Source of the DNA: Adiantum capillus-veneris
Taxonomy: Eukaryota > Streptophyta > Polypodiopsida > Polypodiales > Pteridaceae
DNA length: 64,000 bases
Reading direction: 5' to 3'
Assembly (NCBI GenBank): GCA_014529385.2
Contig: CM043964.1
Span: forward strand, 139,090,529-139,154,528
Below the pieces are notes generated by a model. The model saw only the letters and a program-made list of their open reading frames with translations. It was not told the DNA's origin and made no database searches. Within the stretch, counting starts at the first letter, position 1, and every line of letters begins with the position of its first letter. A program made the translations under genes and the position numbers. This document shows, piece after piece, positions 1 through 15,680 of the stretch.

Positions 1-719
1 TGCTTATTTGTGTGCGCGCGCGCGCCCCTGCTCAGTTAAGAATAAAAGTTTCATTTTTGGCTCCTCTCACACAACAAAGCTTTGAGGCTTAGTGGCTTAC
101 TTTATTTGGGGAGACTCATGAGGTCAAGAGCTCGAATTTAGGTCGCCTAAGTTGGGCTATGTGGGCGGACGTGAGATATACGGTCAAGTTCGGTCTAATT
201 CCATTGGTGGTTCTGTGACTGTGGTTCTAACGTGTTCCCATTTTGGGGCAGCATCCGGACGTGAGCATTTTTATCAAAACCAAATTTTGGGGCGTTTTTC
301 GGCTCCGCAGGTGGGCGCTCCTGTGCAAGCGCTTCTCAACCTGGCAGTCCCACGCTCGTTTTGGTGACCTTCCCCACCACAGGGGCCGTTCTCGCGGCCG
401 GTGCTCAACTCCTTATAAGGCCGTCGTCCCGTGGCACTTATGCAAAGATCTCTAGAGCCCTAAGCCATTCAAGGCCAAGCAACCATTCCCATCCAGTGGG
501 CCTGTCATACTCGTAGAAGAACTTCAAAAGGGCCGCAAAATCAACTACTTCAACGAGACTAAAACCTCAAGCAGTTAACCAAGCATTGCGAAAGGGATTT
601 CAAGGTTTTTCAAGAGGCATTCTAGCAAAGATTTAATAAGGAGTTCTTTTCAAGCATCTTCAAGGCTTCAACAAGCACAACTTTATGTTCTGTCTGCCAT
701 GCCTATTAATGAGCTCAAG
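1..719. other. Unassigned stretch, no gene seen
   Basis: A short alternating CG tract lies near position 15, followed by an AATAAA-like signal near 41. Open frames are short and resemble no family I know. The stretch may be the edge of an LTR element, because the PPT-like boxes that follow are typical of element 3' ends, but no terminal repeat partner is visible here. Confidence 0.3.
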
Positions 720-1560
720 CTCAAGGGGAGGATTAGCATGAAATTTCCATGTGTTATGCACTTAGTTTACATGATTTTTCACAAACTTTATTTTTGCGTC
801 TTGTACAAATTCTTGCATCCATATTTGCATGCACTCAAAGCAAAATAAAAGGAGCTTTTATGATATATGGAGTTCCAGACAGTGGCCTTGGAGAGTCTTC
901 AAGTGCAAAGACCGCTCCAAGGCACCATGGGAAAAGTGGCAGCAACAACAACAGAAGCTACAAAGGCAAGAAACGTGTCAGAGGATCAACTCATGTAGTA
1001 CAAGGTGCGGCTAGAAGACAAAGCTTTGAAGAAGACGAAGGTGCTCTTGGATTAGAGCGAAGCAGACATTTTTCAAGATTTTGGTCTTGGATTAGAGCGT
1101 TGTTTTTGCTCCTGGATTGGAGTGTGGCTTCTGGATTGGAGTGTTATGCTGTTTGTCTCCTGGATTGGGGATGTATGTTGTCTCTGCTCATTGTTGTCTT
1201 TCTTGATCAAGTTGTAGCCCAAAGTTCAAGGGGAGGATTCCTCTTTTATTGTCATTCTGTGTGGATACAATGTGTCATCCTTAGTGGATAAAGAACCTTC
1301 ATTGTATTGTCCTAGCCCAAACCTCAAGGGAAGGATTGCAAGGTGTGAGCTTTGTCCTAGAGTCACGAGAGTGTGAGTCAAGGAGAGGAGAGGTGGAATT
1401 ATCCCACATGTATTGGTGCAAGGCTATAGAGCTACTTAAGGTCATTTCATGAATAAACAAAACCATTCCATTTTGCATTATATCTCTCTTGTTTATGGTG
1501 CTCTTGTGATGGCTTAGCAACTACTCAAGATCGTGTTTATGGGTCCAAGTTAATTCATCT
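720..1560 (+). other. Possible 3' end of a degraded LTR retrotransposon with three PPT-like boxes
   Basis: Three near-identical purine boxes of the form CAAGGGRAGGAT lie at 722-733, 1227-1238 and 1325-1336. Such boxes are polypurine tracts just upstream of a 3' LTR in many plant LTR elements. The sequence after the last box has an AATAAA signal near 1452, as expected inside an LTR. I could not find a matching 5' LTR or any coding domain, so this is suggestive only. Confidence 0.3.
1048..1172 (+). repeat. Five imperfect TGGATTRGAGYG repeats
   Basis: The 12-base word TGGATTRGAGYG occurs at 1048, 1088, 1113, 1132 and 1161 (the last one degenerate), with irregular spacing of 19 to 40 bases. Neighbouring bases (CTCC or TTCT before the word) are partly repeated too. 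The function is unknown. Confidence 0.6.
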
Positions 1561-1671
1561 TGGAACCTAGTTCGCTTGAATGATAATCTAGCCTACACAC
1601 ACTCACTTGTGTGCACGAAGTCTCTTTGATCCACTCTAGCTAGCACGATCCCATTCCCATCATCTCGCACG

Positions 1672-1694
1672 CCCCCCCCCCCCCCCCCGCCCCG
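1672..1694 (+). repeat. Poly-C tract
   Basis: A run of C interrupted by one G. Low-complexity sequence. Confidence 0.9.
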
Positions 1695-1897
1695 AGAGCT
1701 GACCATGGAGGACATTGAGGCCATATTGCAGAGACCCATGAGAGAGCTCATGGGATGATCACCATTGTCTACCTCACCCATGGTGCATCTCATTAGCCCT
1801 CATGTGAATGTACCCAACCCCCATATGTTTTGAGCTGATGTACTTTTTTTATCTTTATGTTCCCCCCGACACTGTACTAGAGTCACACATGGTTGTA

Positions 1898-1902
<5 letters not shown>

Positions 1903-1948
<46 letters not shown>
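1903..1948 (+). repeat. (TC)n microsatellite
   Basis: Uninterrupted TC dinucleotide repeat just upstream of the copia gag remnant. Confidence 0.95.
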
Positions 1949-1950
<2 letters not shown>

Positions 1951-1974
1951 GTTTGATGATCTCAACTCTTTCTC

Positions 1975-2235
1975 TCATTGAGGAGGAAGTTGTCTTAGCC
2001 TTCCAAGGCACGATTCGAGTTTCAATTGAAAGAAGGAGAGGCACTTATTGCTTCTAAAAGTACAAGGAAGTCTAGGAGCCGTTGTTATAATTGTGGAAAG
2101 CGTGGTCATTTGTCTCGGGATTGCAAATCTAAAGGTAAAGGCAAAAGCTTGACAAAAGAGAAATGGGAAGGGAAGCTTGATGAGGAGATCGACTACAATG
2201 ATTCTACCAAGATTCAATGGAGCCTGCCGGTGTGA
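1975..2235 (+). pseudogene. Ty1/copia-like gag C-terminal remnant with CCHC zinc knuckle
   Basis: The clear part of the frame starts at 2026 and encodes about 70 residues. It contains the retroviral-type zinc knuckle CYNCGKRGHLSRDC (CX2CX4HX4C), with all four metal ligands present, after a phrase typical of plant copia Gag (EGEALIAS) and before a basic stretch (KSKGKGKSLTKEKW). The knuckle binds element RNA during packaging. Upstream Gag sequence is disrupted by frameshifts next to the TC tract. Downstream protease, integrase and RT are not recognisable, so this is a fragment. Assignment to copia rather than gypsy rests on the flanking phrase and is moderately sure. Confidence 0.65.
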
Positions 2236-2950
2236 CACAGACTACACTAGCAATAGCTCTAGCTTTCTAATTCGGTGGGGTTGTTGCAACATGCTTTAGC
2301 CAAAGAGGCATGTGAGCAGTAGAGAGAGGCAATTTGGGGCGCCCAATACTTGATTTCAATCCAGGTGTCGAAGTTCACGTCATCACTGTTTGAACTTATG
2401 TGTCAAAGTTCAAGGCACATTGCATCTAGCAAGGAACCAACATGATGTATACAAAACAATATGGATGTCCTATAGACAATTTGTTGTTGTCGATGTGAGG
2501 GTGTTTTCCAAAGTTCATTATCTTGTAAAATCTTGGACATGGTGTGTTACAGTTCACAAATGGAGGGGATTCTTGGACATAGTCTGGTCTAGAGTTGTTC
2601 AACTTTCTATGAGGAAATCGGTGCTCAAGATGACATTCTTTTCAAGTGACAAGTGGCTGCAAATCCAAGGTGTATCTAGTAGTTAGCTGCTGCTGGGGTA
2701 TCCATGGTAGCTTCTTCATCGACTTTTGTCTTCCTAAATATGTCCACTATGAGGGTGTTAAAGTTTATGCATCTGAAGTGAATGCCCAATGTGATCCCAT
2801 TATTTATATTGTCTTTCAGGTATTATTTTACTTATTTGACATGATTCTGGGTAGGGCATTTTATTGGGGTCCCCAAGTTGCTATGTAAGAGCACTCAACC
2901 CCCATTGTATAATCTATCTAATTTAGGCCTAGTTGGTTGGTTCAACAAAC
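2236..2950. other. Unassigned stretch, no gene seen
   Basis: Only short open frames, none with a recognisable motif. It may be decayed internal sequence of the element that carried the upstream gag, but I see nothing to prove it. Confidence 0.3.
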
Positions 2951-2970
2951 TCTCTCTCTCTCTCTCTCTC

Positions 2971-3007
<37 letters not shown>
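2951..3007 (+). repeat. (TC)n followed by poly-C
   Basis: About 22 bases of TC repeat run straight into about 35 C residues. Confidence 0.95.
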
Positions 3008-3010
<3 letters not shown>

Positions 3011-3329
3011 CTCTACGCTTTCGCATTGTTAGAGGATCATAAAATAAAGATACTGTTGGGGACTTAGTGCCGCCAACATTCTGTGGAAGGGAACTTACCC
3101 CTTCTTCGTATAGGTTATTGTGCCTCTTTCTGATTTATTTTCATGTTTTGTCTCTAGTACTCTCTGTGTAAATATTATTAATTTGTTTTATATACTAAAA
3201 ATCACTAGTATACTACCGGGCCCCCTCCTCCCTCGCCCTTGGTATCCTTCCTCCTCCTTGCTTGCTTGGGCCACCTCTTCCAGATGGGTTTGCAGCAAGT
3301 AGAGCTCTTCCATCCTCTTTCCTTTCGTT
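3008..3329. other. Unassigned stretch, no gene seen
   Basis: AT-rich start, then a C-rich passage of short unrelated frames. No recognisable element or gene. Confidence 0.3.
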
Positions 3330-4130
3330 GTACAGACATAGATGGAGACCTCTGCTTCACCTTTGAGGGACTTGTACGAAGCCCCACCGACACTGCAAAG
3401 CCTACAATCCCACTTACTCCTCATCGACGGATGCAACAGAGGTGGAGTACCTCCAGGCCACCTCTGTTATTTGCAAGATTATCGGCACCTGATCTAGCAG
3501 GGGTGAGGTGCACAATCTCCTCCAGCCCCGCCTTCTCTTGGAGGTGGGAAAGATCATCAATATGCAGTTTCTTGGGCGTGTCTACTACCAGATCGAGTTT
3601 GAGACTCGAAAGATGAAGACCAATGTCATTTCGATGAGCCCACCAACCATCCAAGCAGTCTGGGCCCATTTTCGGCAGTGGCACCATGGTTTTGACCCTA
3701 CCTCAGATGCTCTCGTCAAGGAAGCAGAATTGCCCATTTTGGTCTGTTTCTATGGCCTGAGGAGAGAATATCCAAGATTGGCTTCAAGATTGGGACAATC
3801 TTGGTGACCCCCTTGCACGGTAACTTCAGTTGCTGCCAAGGTAGAAGGTATCCATGCGCACTTTGGTTTGAGACAACCGCTCCCTTCCGAAGGGAGTCCT
3901 ACTGCCTAGGGGGTGTGGTGAATGAGTCCGCAAGAGAGTGGAGTATTCGGGACTACTGAACCAATGCTTCATTTGTAGACAGACGGGCCATCTTGCGAAG
4001 GCTTGCCCTAGTAGGAGACCCAAACTTGCACCACAGCCTCAACCTACCAAGGCTGGCCAGACACAACAGAGAGACTCAGGGTGCACTAGCCGGCACCTCC
4101 TCAAAGACAGGTGGCTAGTCAGCTGATGGT
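3330..4130 (+). pseudogene. LINE ORF1-like remnant (DUF4283-type region plus zinc knuckle)
   Basis: The frame around 3508-3807 encodes a Gag-like passage (IEFETRKMKTNVIS, then FRQWHHGFDPTSDALVKEAE and ILVCFYGLRREYPRL) of the kind seen in plant L1-type ORF1 proteins, where the region aids RNA binding. After frameshifts, 3938-4126 encodes NQCFICRQTGHLAKACP, a complete CX2CX4HX4C zinc knuckle. The order (globular domain, linker, knuckle) matches ORF1 of plant LINEs. At least two frame breaks separate the parts. An LTR-element Gag is the alternative; the spacing and the upstream domain favour ORF1. Confidence 0.5.
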
Positions 4131-5013
4131 GGGCAGGCAATAGGTGGATAGGCATGCCCCACAGCTCCCCTTGGTGGTCGACCTGTGACAGGCCGACATC
4201 ATTGAGTTCTTAAAGGGAATCATTTCGATTCTCTCCAGTAGGAGTCTCTAGAGGAGACTCCTTTCACTTACCGCTAGCTCCCTCCCCTCCCCCTCCGCCT
4301 GGCGACTCCACTTCCCAGCCTTTTAACATCCCCCCCCCCCCCCTCCCAACAAAAAAAAAAAAAAAAAAAACCCACCACCACCCTCTCCTTTCGCCCCTCC
4401 CATCCTAGTGCGTCTCACACCCCACTACCTGCTCAGGAGATAGGACACTCTCTAGTAGCTCGGAGACCTCTTGTAGTGCGTTTGCCATGAGCCGTCTAGC
4501 TCGGGAGGAACATCTTTACTTGAGGACGCCACTCTTGGTGCTTGCTTCCCCATTGAGTTAGTCCCTTGAGGGCTAACCAGCTTTGACATTTGCCAGTGAT
4601 GGGATTTTTTGCCTTTGACTACACATTTCCTTGGTGATCCATCTCATGACCTTGAGGCAGCCTGCTTCAGAGTACATGTTCTTTTTCTAGCTGCTAGAGG
4701 AGTAGATGCCTTGGACAAAGCGATTGGTTTTTCTTTCCTGCTGTGGCAGGGACCACATTGAGTGGACTATGTACACAGTTTTGGATTGGCTCCATGTTCA
4801 CGCTCTTGAGTTCTCTCACCACACAAGGGACTTGGGAGTAACAGACTTGATACAAACCTTATGGCCATTGGCCAAGTTCTTGATGACGCCCCTTGATGTA
4901 GCACAATGTAGTCACATCGTGTTATATTTCTCTGTAGAAACTCAGAGTATGCGTCGCTATGTATATGTACATGAGGATTCTTGCATAGAGGATGTAGCTC
5001 TACGAAGTGCACG
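4131..5013. other. Unassigned stretch, truncated by element D
   Basis: It holds a poly-C run (4330-4343) and a poly-A run (4351-4370). A 107-residue frame begins at 4706 and runs through the LTR boundary at 5014, so its end is not native. It has no motif I recognise. By position it could be decayed ORF2 sequence of the LINE whose ORF1 lies upstream, but I cannot show endonuclease motifs. Confidence 0.3.
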
Positions 5014-5606
5014 TGTTAGAAATTGCTAGCATGTCAAGCCATTGGAGACCCAGAGAGTTAGGAGTCCTTGAGCCTAACCCTAGCCAACTTGTAGATTCTG
5101 GCAGAGGGGCCTAAACCCTAGCAAAAGAAGAAGTCCTCACCAACTTATAGGTTCGCGTCGAGTGGCCGAAATTATTAATAGGTTAGGATTAATAATCCTA
5201 ACCCCAACCCAACTTACAAAAACTGGCCGAGGGGCCTAAACCCTAAAATAAAGCAGATTACACAACTTGCGCAAAAACTGATGACGTGGTAGGCTATAAG
5301 GAAATCTATGAATTATGCTGGCTGCTGATGACGTGGCAGCGTTGTACGGACAGCCCTGTGGGCGCTAGCTTTTGGACCATATGCTTTTAGAGCTATTGCT
5401 TTTCATGTAACTGCTTTTGTATAGGCCAAGGGCCTTTAAATATATGTTGTGGGATCTCTCTCTGGCATTCTACCGCATGGAGTAGTAGATTAGAGATCCC
5501 AGAGCTTGTACTTAGTGGAAGGAATATAAAGAAATACGGAAAGGGGTGCTAGGGTTTGGGGCTAGTGCCTTGTGAGAGTGGAACTCTGCCACTCCGTGTC
5601 GTGTGG

Positions 5607-5646
<40 letters not shown>

Positions 5647-5718
5647 CCGTTGTTTTGAAGTGCTAAATGTCTATTCCAGTCTGTTCTTTCAGTTGGCACG
5701 TGGTGTGGTCTCGTTACA
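5014..5718 (+). repeat. 5' LTR of element D (family A)
   Basis: The sequence starts TGTTAGAAA and ends GTTACA, and is followed one base later by a primer-binding site. It aligns along its length with the LTRs of C (14443-15064) and A (12701-13471, 26491-27220): same start region, two TGACGTGG motifs (5282, 5329), a TTTAAATATA promoter-like box near 5434, the AAAGAAATACSGAAAGG box near 5529, and an internal TC tract. No matching 3' LTR in plus orientation follows, so D is truncated. Confidence 0.75.
5609..5641 (+). repeat. (TC)n inside the LTR of D
   Basis: TC repeat at the same place in the LTR as the (GA)n tracts in both minus-strand LTRs of A. Confidence 0.9.
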
Positions 5719-5719
5719 G

Positions 5720-5731
5720 TGGTATGAGAGC
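5720..5731 (+). other. Primer-binding site (initiator tRNA-Met), element D
   Basis: TGGTATGAGAGC differs by one base from TGGTATCAGAGC, the standard complement of the plant initiator tRNA-Met 3' end. It sits directly after the LTR. Confidence 0.8.
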
Positions 5732-5776
5732 TTAGAGTTGTACTTTTCTGGTCCTCCCAAGAACAGATAGAGCAAG

Positions 5777-7397
5777 ATGGTGTTTCTAGATTTTACAGAG
5801 TACCCACAATTTCTCCTCAGCGCGGCATCCTCAAAAGAATCTCCCGGTTTTGCAAAGCTTTCAGCAGTTCCTGAATTACATGTTGCCCCCTCTATTGCCT
5901 TGAGCAATACCATCTCCTCTAGCACCAAAAAGCACAAGGGCCTCTAACCGATAACCTACTTAGTCTTCTATTCCAATTGGGGGAGTTGTCAGGAACATGG
6001 TCAACCCTCTGACCTTGATTCGATGCAACCAACTTTGCCACCGCCATTGCCACCACCTCCTCCACTACCACCTCCTGGATACTATGGTTGGAACCCATAT
6101 GGATATCCCTATTACTATCGCATCCTAGATTTGCACCAAACCAACCAAAGTATTTCAAGGATGGTGGATCTACATTAATTTTTTTTACCTTTTCCAGCGT
6201 GAAAGATAAGAAGAAAGCCCTCCAGTTTCTGCAACAAGTTGACAACATCTATGGTCTACGAGAATTATAGTGAGGGAGCAAAAATTTCTCGAGCCGTTGG
6301 TTTTCTGAAAGATATTGCTATGCAATGGTGGAGTTCTATAACTACCGAGCTGCACGCTCCACGGACTTGGCAGGCTTTCGAGAATATTTTTGCCTGGAGC
6401 CACATGACATACCTATTTGAATTACAACTTTGGTAGAATGGGGTAACTTGAATATGCTTGCCACGGAAACCATGGAAGATTACAATCAAAGGGTTCTCGA
6501 TGTTTATCTTCCGGTGTCATTCTTCAAGTTGATCACCTTGGAGGACGAGTGGAAAGGTTATACTAGTGGACTTTCATCACCTTTACAAGAGTATTGTTTA
6601 TCCAAATAAGTTGTTACAATGCAAGAACTTATGGACCATACTGCGGTCGGATACAAGCCTACTAGAGTTTACTTCAGAAGACCAACCCTCAAATAATTAG
6701 AATCCTTGACCTCAACGGACAAATTCTCGGGTTTCTCGTGATAGTCCAACAGAAAGGCATGCTTTGACTCCACGAGAATGAGAAACTCTATTGCAAGACG
6801 ACCGGTGTTTTGGATTTTCTCAAACAAGACATAATTTTTATACATGTGCTCAAAGAGCAGATAGATCCTCAAAGCAAACTCCTGCTCAGACTGCAGATAG
6901 AACGTCGGGACAACATCCGGCTGAAAGAGCCGAAACTACGGTTGGACTTGTTCCCGACGTTTATGGTATAAATCTTGCATTCAATGAATTGTGTGGAGCA
7001 TATGGAAAAATCAACAGCTTAAACACACTTAGAAGTTAGCTGCCACCACCCCGGAGCTACTAAGAATTTCATCCATCCAGTTTTCCTTGAGCAGATGGAC
7101 TTCGAGTATGACCAGTTTACTGGAGAGATTGAAGCGGAGTTAGCCATAGGGCAAACTCAAAAGATTGTACCACTATCCATGGGTACCACGGAAAGGCAGA
7201 CTTCCATATTATAAAGTTAGGTAACTGCGATGCTCTTTTGGGCATGCCTTGGCACGACAAGAATTATGCAACTATCCAGGTCCTGAACCGCACCATCACT
7301 TTGATGTAGAAAGACAAGCCAGTCGTCCTTAAAGTTTGATTGACAAAAACAAGCCTTGAATAAATTTTACCATTCCTTTGTATTTGGATACTTTTTC
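5777..7397 (+). pseudogene. Gag-protease remnant of element D (family A)
   Basis: Broken gag-pro with many stops and frameshifts. Recognisable Gag passages include KDKKKALQFLQQ (near 6200), SRAVGFLKD and QWWSSITTE (6285-6350), PRTWQAF, and after a frameshift MEDYNQRVLDVYLPVSFFKL and SPLQEYCLSK (6470-6610). These match Gag of element B (MKALSFLQQF, QWWTTL), so the protein is a chromovirus-type Gag. The protease region (6945-7330) keeps GLVPDVYGI and LGNCDALLGMPWHDK, matching the antisense copy at 17228-17629. Similarity to family A continues to about 7397 and then stops. No RT or integrase follows. Confidence 0.75.
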
Positions 7398-7399
7398 TA

Positions 7400-7935
7400 G
7401 AAATATAAAGTCGTCGATGAACACTCCCCCTGCAAATAACCATCCAGGTTTGGGCTATGAGCTATTCAACGACTCCCTCATCACTCCGGTAAATAATCTA
7501 AAAAGGTATGGGCCATGAGTATAGAGGCCTTTTACAACCAAATGCTCCCAAGACCGGAGCCTGCGCCGCTTGGAGATTCCAAGTGTAAATACTTCTCGGA
7601 CTGTATCGAATTTTCTTTTCAATACTCCTCCCACAAATAATCAACAAGGTCGGGGCCATGAGTAAGGTACCACTTTTCAATCATTGAAGAGTCCCATAAA
7701 TAGCCAACAAGGTCCGGGCCATGAGATATTCAGACATTATCAAGCACCAATTCTTCTCTTCGGTGCTCCTCTGAGGAAGCCCGAACACTGAGTATCGAAA
7801 AGTGTTCCAAAAACATGGAAACCAATATCAAAACAAGAATCAAGCAATCTCAAATCGCCACCAAAACAAGCTCAAAATAGATAATATCCATGTCAAACAA
7901 ATTCTAGACAGTATTCTCAAGCAAAATTTCAAGCA
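7400..7935 (-). mobile_element. Inverted fragment of family A 3' internal region
   Basis: The plus-strand text (ACTCCCCCTGCAAATAACC, then AAAAAGGTATGGGCCATGAG and TTTTACAACCAAATGCTCCC) matches 13870-14300, where family A lies on the minus strand. It is therefore oriented opposite to D, which it abuts at about 7400. It includes one unit of the ~54-base repeat found in A and C. It is either a separate broken insertion or a rearrangement of D. Confidence 0.6.
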
Positions 7936-8402
7936 ACTCCTCGTTGCAAAAGAGTGGATCTCCAGCTCCCCGCTCCAAATGCTTCCAGTATTACATGTTG
8001 TATGCAAAAAGCACCCAAAACATCATTTTGACCCATGTTGCAGGAACCCTAATTTACTACTGAAAACCCTAAATTTTTGAAATTAGAAATCGGCTTGTGT
8101 GAATGCATAGGGCTCGTTGAGAACATCAACTTTGAATTCTGTTGCATATTCAAATTCTCAACGTTTAAAGAGATTTTTGGAGGCCTTTGCAACGTAGAAA
8201 AGTATCAAGAAGCATGTTTTAGAGCTTTTTAGGGCAAATACGAACTCCTTCTCCTTCATCTTCTTCATCCAACCCCATAGCTTCCATTTGTAGGCTCATG
8301 TGGGTCCTGCTTTCTGTAACAGACTTGGACACTATAAGTCGAGAATCTACCGCGACACCACAATAAATCACTTCAAAACAGTTCACAGTTTACAATTGAT
8401 TC
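7936..8402. other. Unassigned stretch between two minus-oriented family A fragments
   Basis: AT-rich with no recognisable coding sequence. By position it could be decayed internal sequence of the same inverted element. Confidence 0.3.
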
Positions 8403-8525
8403 GACATTGGCCCGGCGGAGTTCCGTGCCTAGAGATATTGGCCCCAAAGATTGGCGTCCCTTTCGGTATTTCTTTTTGTATTAATTTGCAACTCAAAATA
8501 CAAGCGAGTCATCGGAACTCACTCT
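8403..8525 (-). repeat. Fragment of a family A-type LTR, minus orientation
   Basis: It contains GATATTGGCCCCAAAGATTG followed by CCCTTTCGGTATTTCTTT, the reverse complement of the conserved LTR box. The flanking bases match the antisense LTRs at 12897-12990 and 26650-26760. Only part of the LTR remains. Confidence 0.65.
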
Positions 8526-8890
8526 CAGACTCTGCGTCCAGATGCTCTCAGAAGTGAGAGCCCAAAGACCCTTTTAAAGGTTTTACAAGGGATGCTAAAA
8601 GCAGAGCTTTGTCTGTGTGTATGCGTGTGCGCGCACACATATTGGAGTGTATTGATGTAAGGCTGGTTGTGTGCACTAAGTGGGACTAATGGACTCTGGA
8701 GTGATTGGAAAGCGGAGACTAAAATGTATGACCAAGGCTGAACAGGGCATTGGAAATGTGCGATCAAGGCCGAGTGAAAGTGCAGTTGAAACGTAAAAGG
8801 GTGGTGGATAAGGCCGAACAAACTAGATCGTAAGGAGAGGCTGCGACCGCACACACACACGGACACATGCGAGCGCGCGCGCACACACAG
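8526..8890. other. Unassigned stretch with short CA/CG runs
   Basis: Short (CA)n and (CG)n runs lie at 8627-8640 and 8850-8890. No gene seen. Confidence 0.4.
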
Positions 8891-13471
<4,581 letters not shown>

Positions 13472-13488
13472 TCCCCTCTTCTTGAGAG
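13472..13488 (-). other. Polypurine tract of element A
   Basis: On the minus strand it reads CTCTCAAGAAGAGGGGA directly before the 3' LTR. It primes plus-strand DNA synthesis in LTR elements. The same tract precedes the 3' LTR of C at 16574-16587. Confidence 0.8.
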
Positions 13489-14437
13489 AAAGTAATCGTC
13501 CGCGATTATAGCATATCTGCAAAACAACTCCAGTTAGCTCAAAATTTTTCCGAGGGACAATCAGTTTGCTCTTTTTTTTTTTGTTATGGAGTTGATTTCT
13601 CCTTTTGGCTCTTTTGATCAAGGAGTTGGCTTCTCCTTTGATCAAGGAGTTGGCTTCTCCTCTCGTCCAGGTCGGAACTCTTGGTATTCCGGTGTAGTAA
13701 AACTAGCCATCAAACCCAGATCACACTGATCTTCCACGGGTGTCTCGATGCACTAAAATTACATACCCAGGCAATCTCATCCAATCAGGAATATTCAGTG
13801 GTTGGCGCATCACAATGCAACACAAATGCTTACATATGCATGTTACAGACACAATAAACAGCGCCACTGAGCACTCCCTCGAGACAAACGGTCTGCGGTA
13901 TGAAGCTACTCAATGACTACCTTGTCACTCCCCTCGCAAATAACCTAAAAAGGTCCGGGCCATGAGCTCAGAGGATTGTACAACCAAACGCTCCCCAGAC
14001 CGCAACTTACATCGCTTGAAGGTTCAAGCATACAACCAAACGCTCCCCAGACATCCCGTCTGCGCGGTTTGGAGGTTTTCTAGCATACAACGAAACGCTC
14101 CCCAGACATCCCGTCTGCATTGTTCCGAGGTTTAAACAATATCAAAACAACATTTCTCACTACTCCACCCGGGAGTAAAATCACCAATCATTGAAAGCAA
14201 TTTTTAAAACCAGAATCAAACAATTCAAATCGGCACCAAGACAGGTTTAAAACCGGTAGCATCCATTTCAAACAATACTTTCTCAAACAATGTTCAAAAG
14301 TATCTAACTATTAAACAATTAGAGAGCTCATTCAGGGCTTTGTTCGGACACCCCAACTTTGAGGATGACTGGCTTGCCCTTCTGTGTCACGGTGATGGTT
14401 CGGTTCCGAACGGTTCCGAACGGTTCCGAACCTGGAG

Positions 14438-14442
14438 AGTGG
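14438..14442 (+). other. Left target-site duplication of element C
   Basis: AGTGG, matched by AGTCG at 17228-17232 (one mismatch). The protease text of A reads through continuously if C and one copy are removed. Confidence 0.7.
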
Positions 14443-15064
14443 TGTAACAAACTGATGACGTATCAAAGCCTTGAAGAATGGAGCCAACTTACAGATGCCG
14501 GCTGAGGGCCTAAACCCTAAGAAGAACAAGTCACAAAAGAAGTCGTCCTACCAACTTATGGGGACCCCGTCCGATGGGGCCCCAAGTGACATAAAGGAAA
14601 TAAAGCGGGACCCACACACACACAAGAAATTGCGTAGCACCTCATGACGTGGCAGATTTCCGAAAATTACGTTGGCTGATGATATGGCAGCTGGACGGAT
14701 TTTCATAAATTACGCTGGCAGCTTTTTGGCATTGCTTTTTGGACTAGAAGCTTTTGAGTTTGAAGGGTTTTTATGTAAACTCCTTTTCAGAGGCCAAGGG
14801 CCTTTAAATATGTGCTAAGGGCTCATTCTCTGGCATGCTTCCTGGAGAAGGTGCGGAGTCTGGCGTACCGGCTTCTACAGTGTTGATGCAATATAAAGAA
14901 ATACCGAAAGGCGCGACAAGGTTTGGGGCCAATACTCTCTGGGGTGGAATTTCGCCACTCAGTGTCGCGTGTCATCTCTCTCTTTCAATTCAAGTATTAT
15001 TGAAGTGCTAAAAGTCTGTTCAGTTTGTTCTTTTCTATTGGCACGTGGTGCCCGTCTTGTGACC
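14443..15064 (+). repeat. 5' LTR of element C
   Basis: Starts TGTAACAAACTG and ends CTTGTGACC just before the primer site. It includes TGACGTGGCA at 14645, a TTTAAATAT box near 14803, and the AAAGAAATACCGAAAGG box near 14895. It aligns with 16588-17227. Confidence 0.85.
14640..14812 (+). promoter_or_regulatory. Candidate U3 promoter of element C
   Basis: TGACGTGGCA at 14645 and a degenerate copy TGATATGGCA near 14679 sit upstream of GGCCTTTAAATATG (14799-14813), which could serve as a TATA box. TGACG and ACGTGGC are known core sites for plant bZIP factors. The same arrangement recurs in the other family A LTRs. Activity is inferred from motif and position only. Confidence 0.4.
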
Positions 15065-15065
15065 G

Positions 15066-15077
15066 TGGTATCAGAGC
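15066..15077 (+). other. Primer-binding site (initiator tRNA-Met), element C
   Basis: TGGTATCAGAGC, the exact standard plant tRNA-Met primer complement, lies one base after the LTR. Confidence 0.9.
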
Positions 15078-15099
15078 ATCAGGCGTGTGCTTTTTGGAA

Positions 15100-15680
15100 A
15101 GCATACCGGTCCCACCAAAGAGCCGAAAAAGCAAGATCGCACTTCTTAAGTTCATTGGAAATTTTAGCTTCTGTCTCCGACCCCGGACTTATTAGCCACT
15201 CCCACCCTTACTTCATCGCGCATCGGGCGCGCTCCCGTCTTCACCGCTCATGTCTTACAGGGCATAAGCCATAAAGATCACTTGTAAGAGAAGGATCCAA
15301 AATTTGTCTCGAGTCACTGTTTTTCTCAAAAGCAGTGCAGTGCCATGCAGATGTTGATGTCTACAGCTACCAAGCAACACACTCCAAGGACTTGGCAAGC
15401 TTTCAAGAAAATTTTTCCCCGAAGTTTTATGTTTTCTAACATCTTCCTTCGAAGTGCAACTTCTGGCAGAGTGGGATATTCTGAAATGCTTGCCATGGGA
15501 ACCCTAGTAGATTATAACTTGAAATTTCTCCACATCTCTCAGTAGATGTCTCTTCACGAGCAGATGACCTTGGAGATCCAATGCGATTGCTATCTTGGGA
15601 CTATCATCGCCGCCAACCTAAACACTCTCTGTCCAAGAGCTGATAGACCATGTTGTGCTTGGCTACGACCTTGGGGCAGT
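15100..15680 (+). pseudogene. Decayed Gag fragment of element C
   Basis: The leader text (e.g. CATCGGGCGCGCTCCCGTCT near 15218) matches the start of A at 26300-26460. A frame at 15345-15545 keeps TPRTWQAFKKIF, the conserved family A Gag passage, then after a stop a degenerate LHEQMTLE stretch. The middle and end of Gag and the whole protease are lost. Confidence 0.65.

Larger units (their letters stand above)
13472..14442 (-). other. 3' internal region of element A (end of protease, then non-coding)
   Basis: 14330-14442 on the minus strand continues the protease region interrupted at 17228 (it aligns with D at 7275-7345). The remainder is mostly non-coding, with about three ~54-base tandem units at 13977-14131. 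A short basic frame (13394-13645, including NSLIKRA and KSKLIVPR) is shared with C at 16410-16520. Where an autonomous element would carry RT and integrase there is nothing recognisable. Confidence 0.7.

Noticed and set aside
61-480. Host gene near the window start
   Set aside because: Two overlapping frames of about 70 residues, with no domain and no splice signals in phase.
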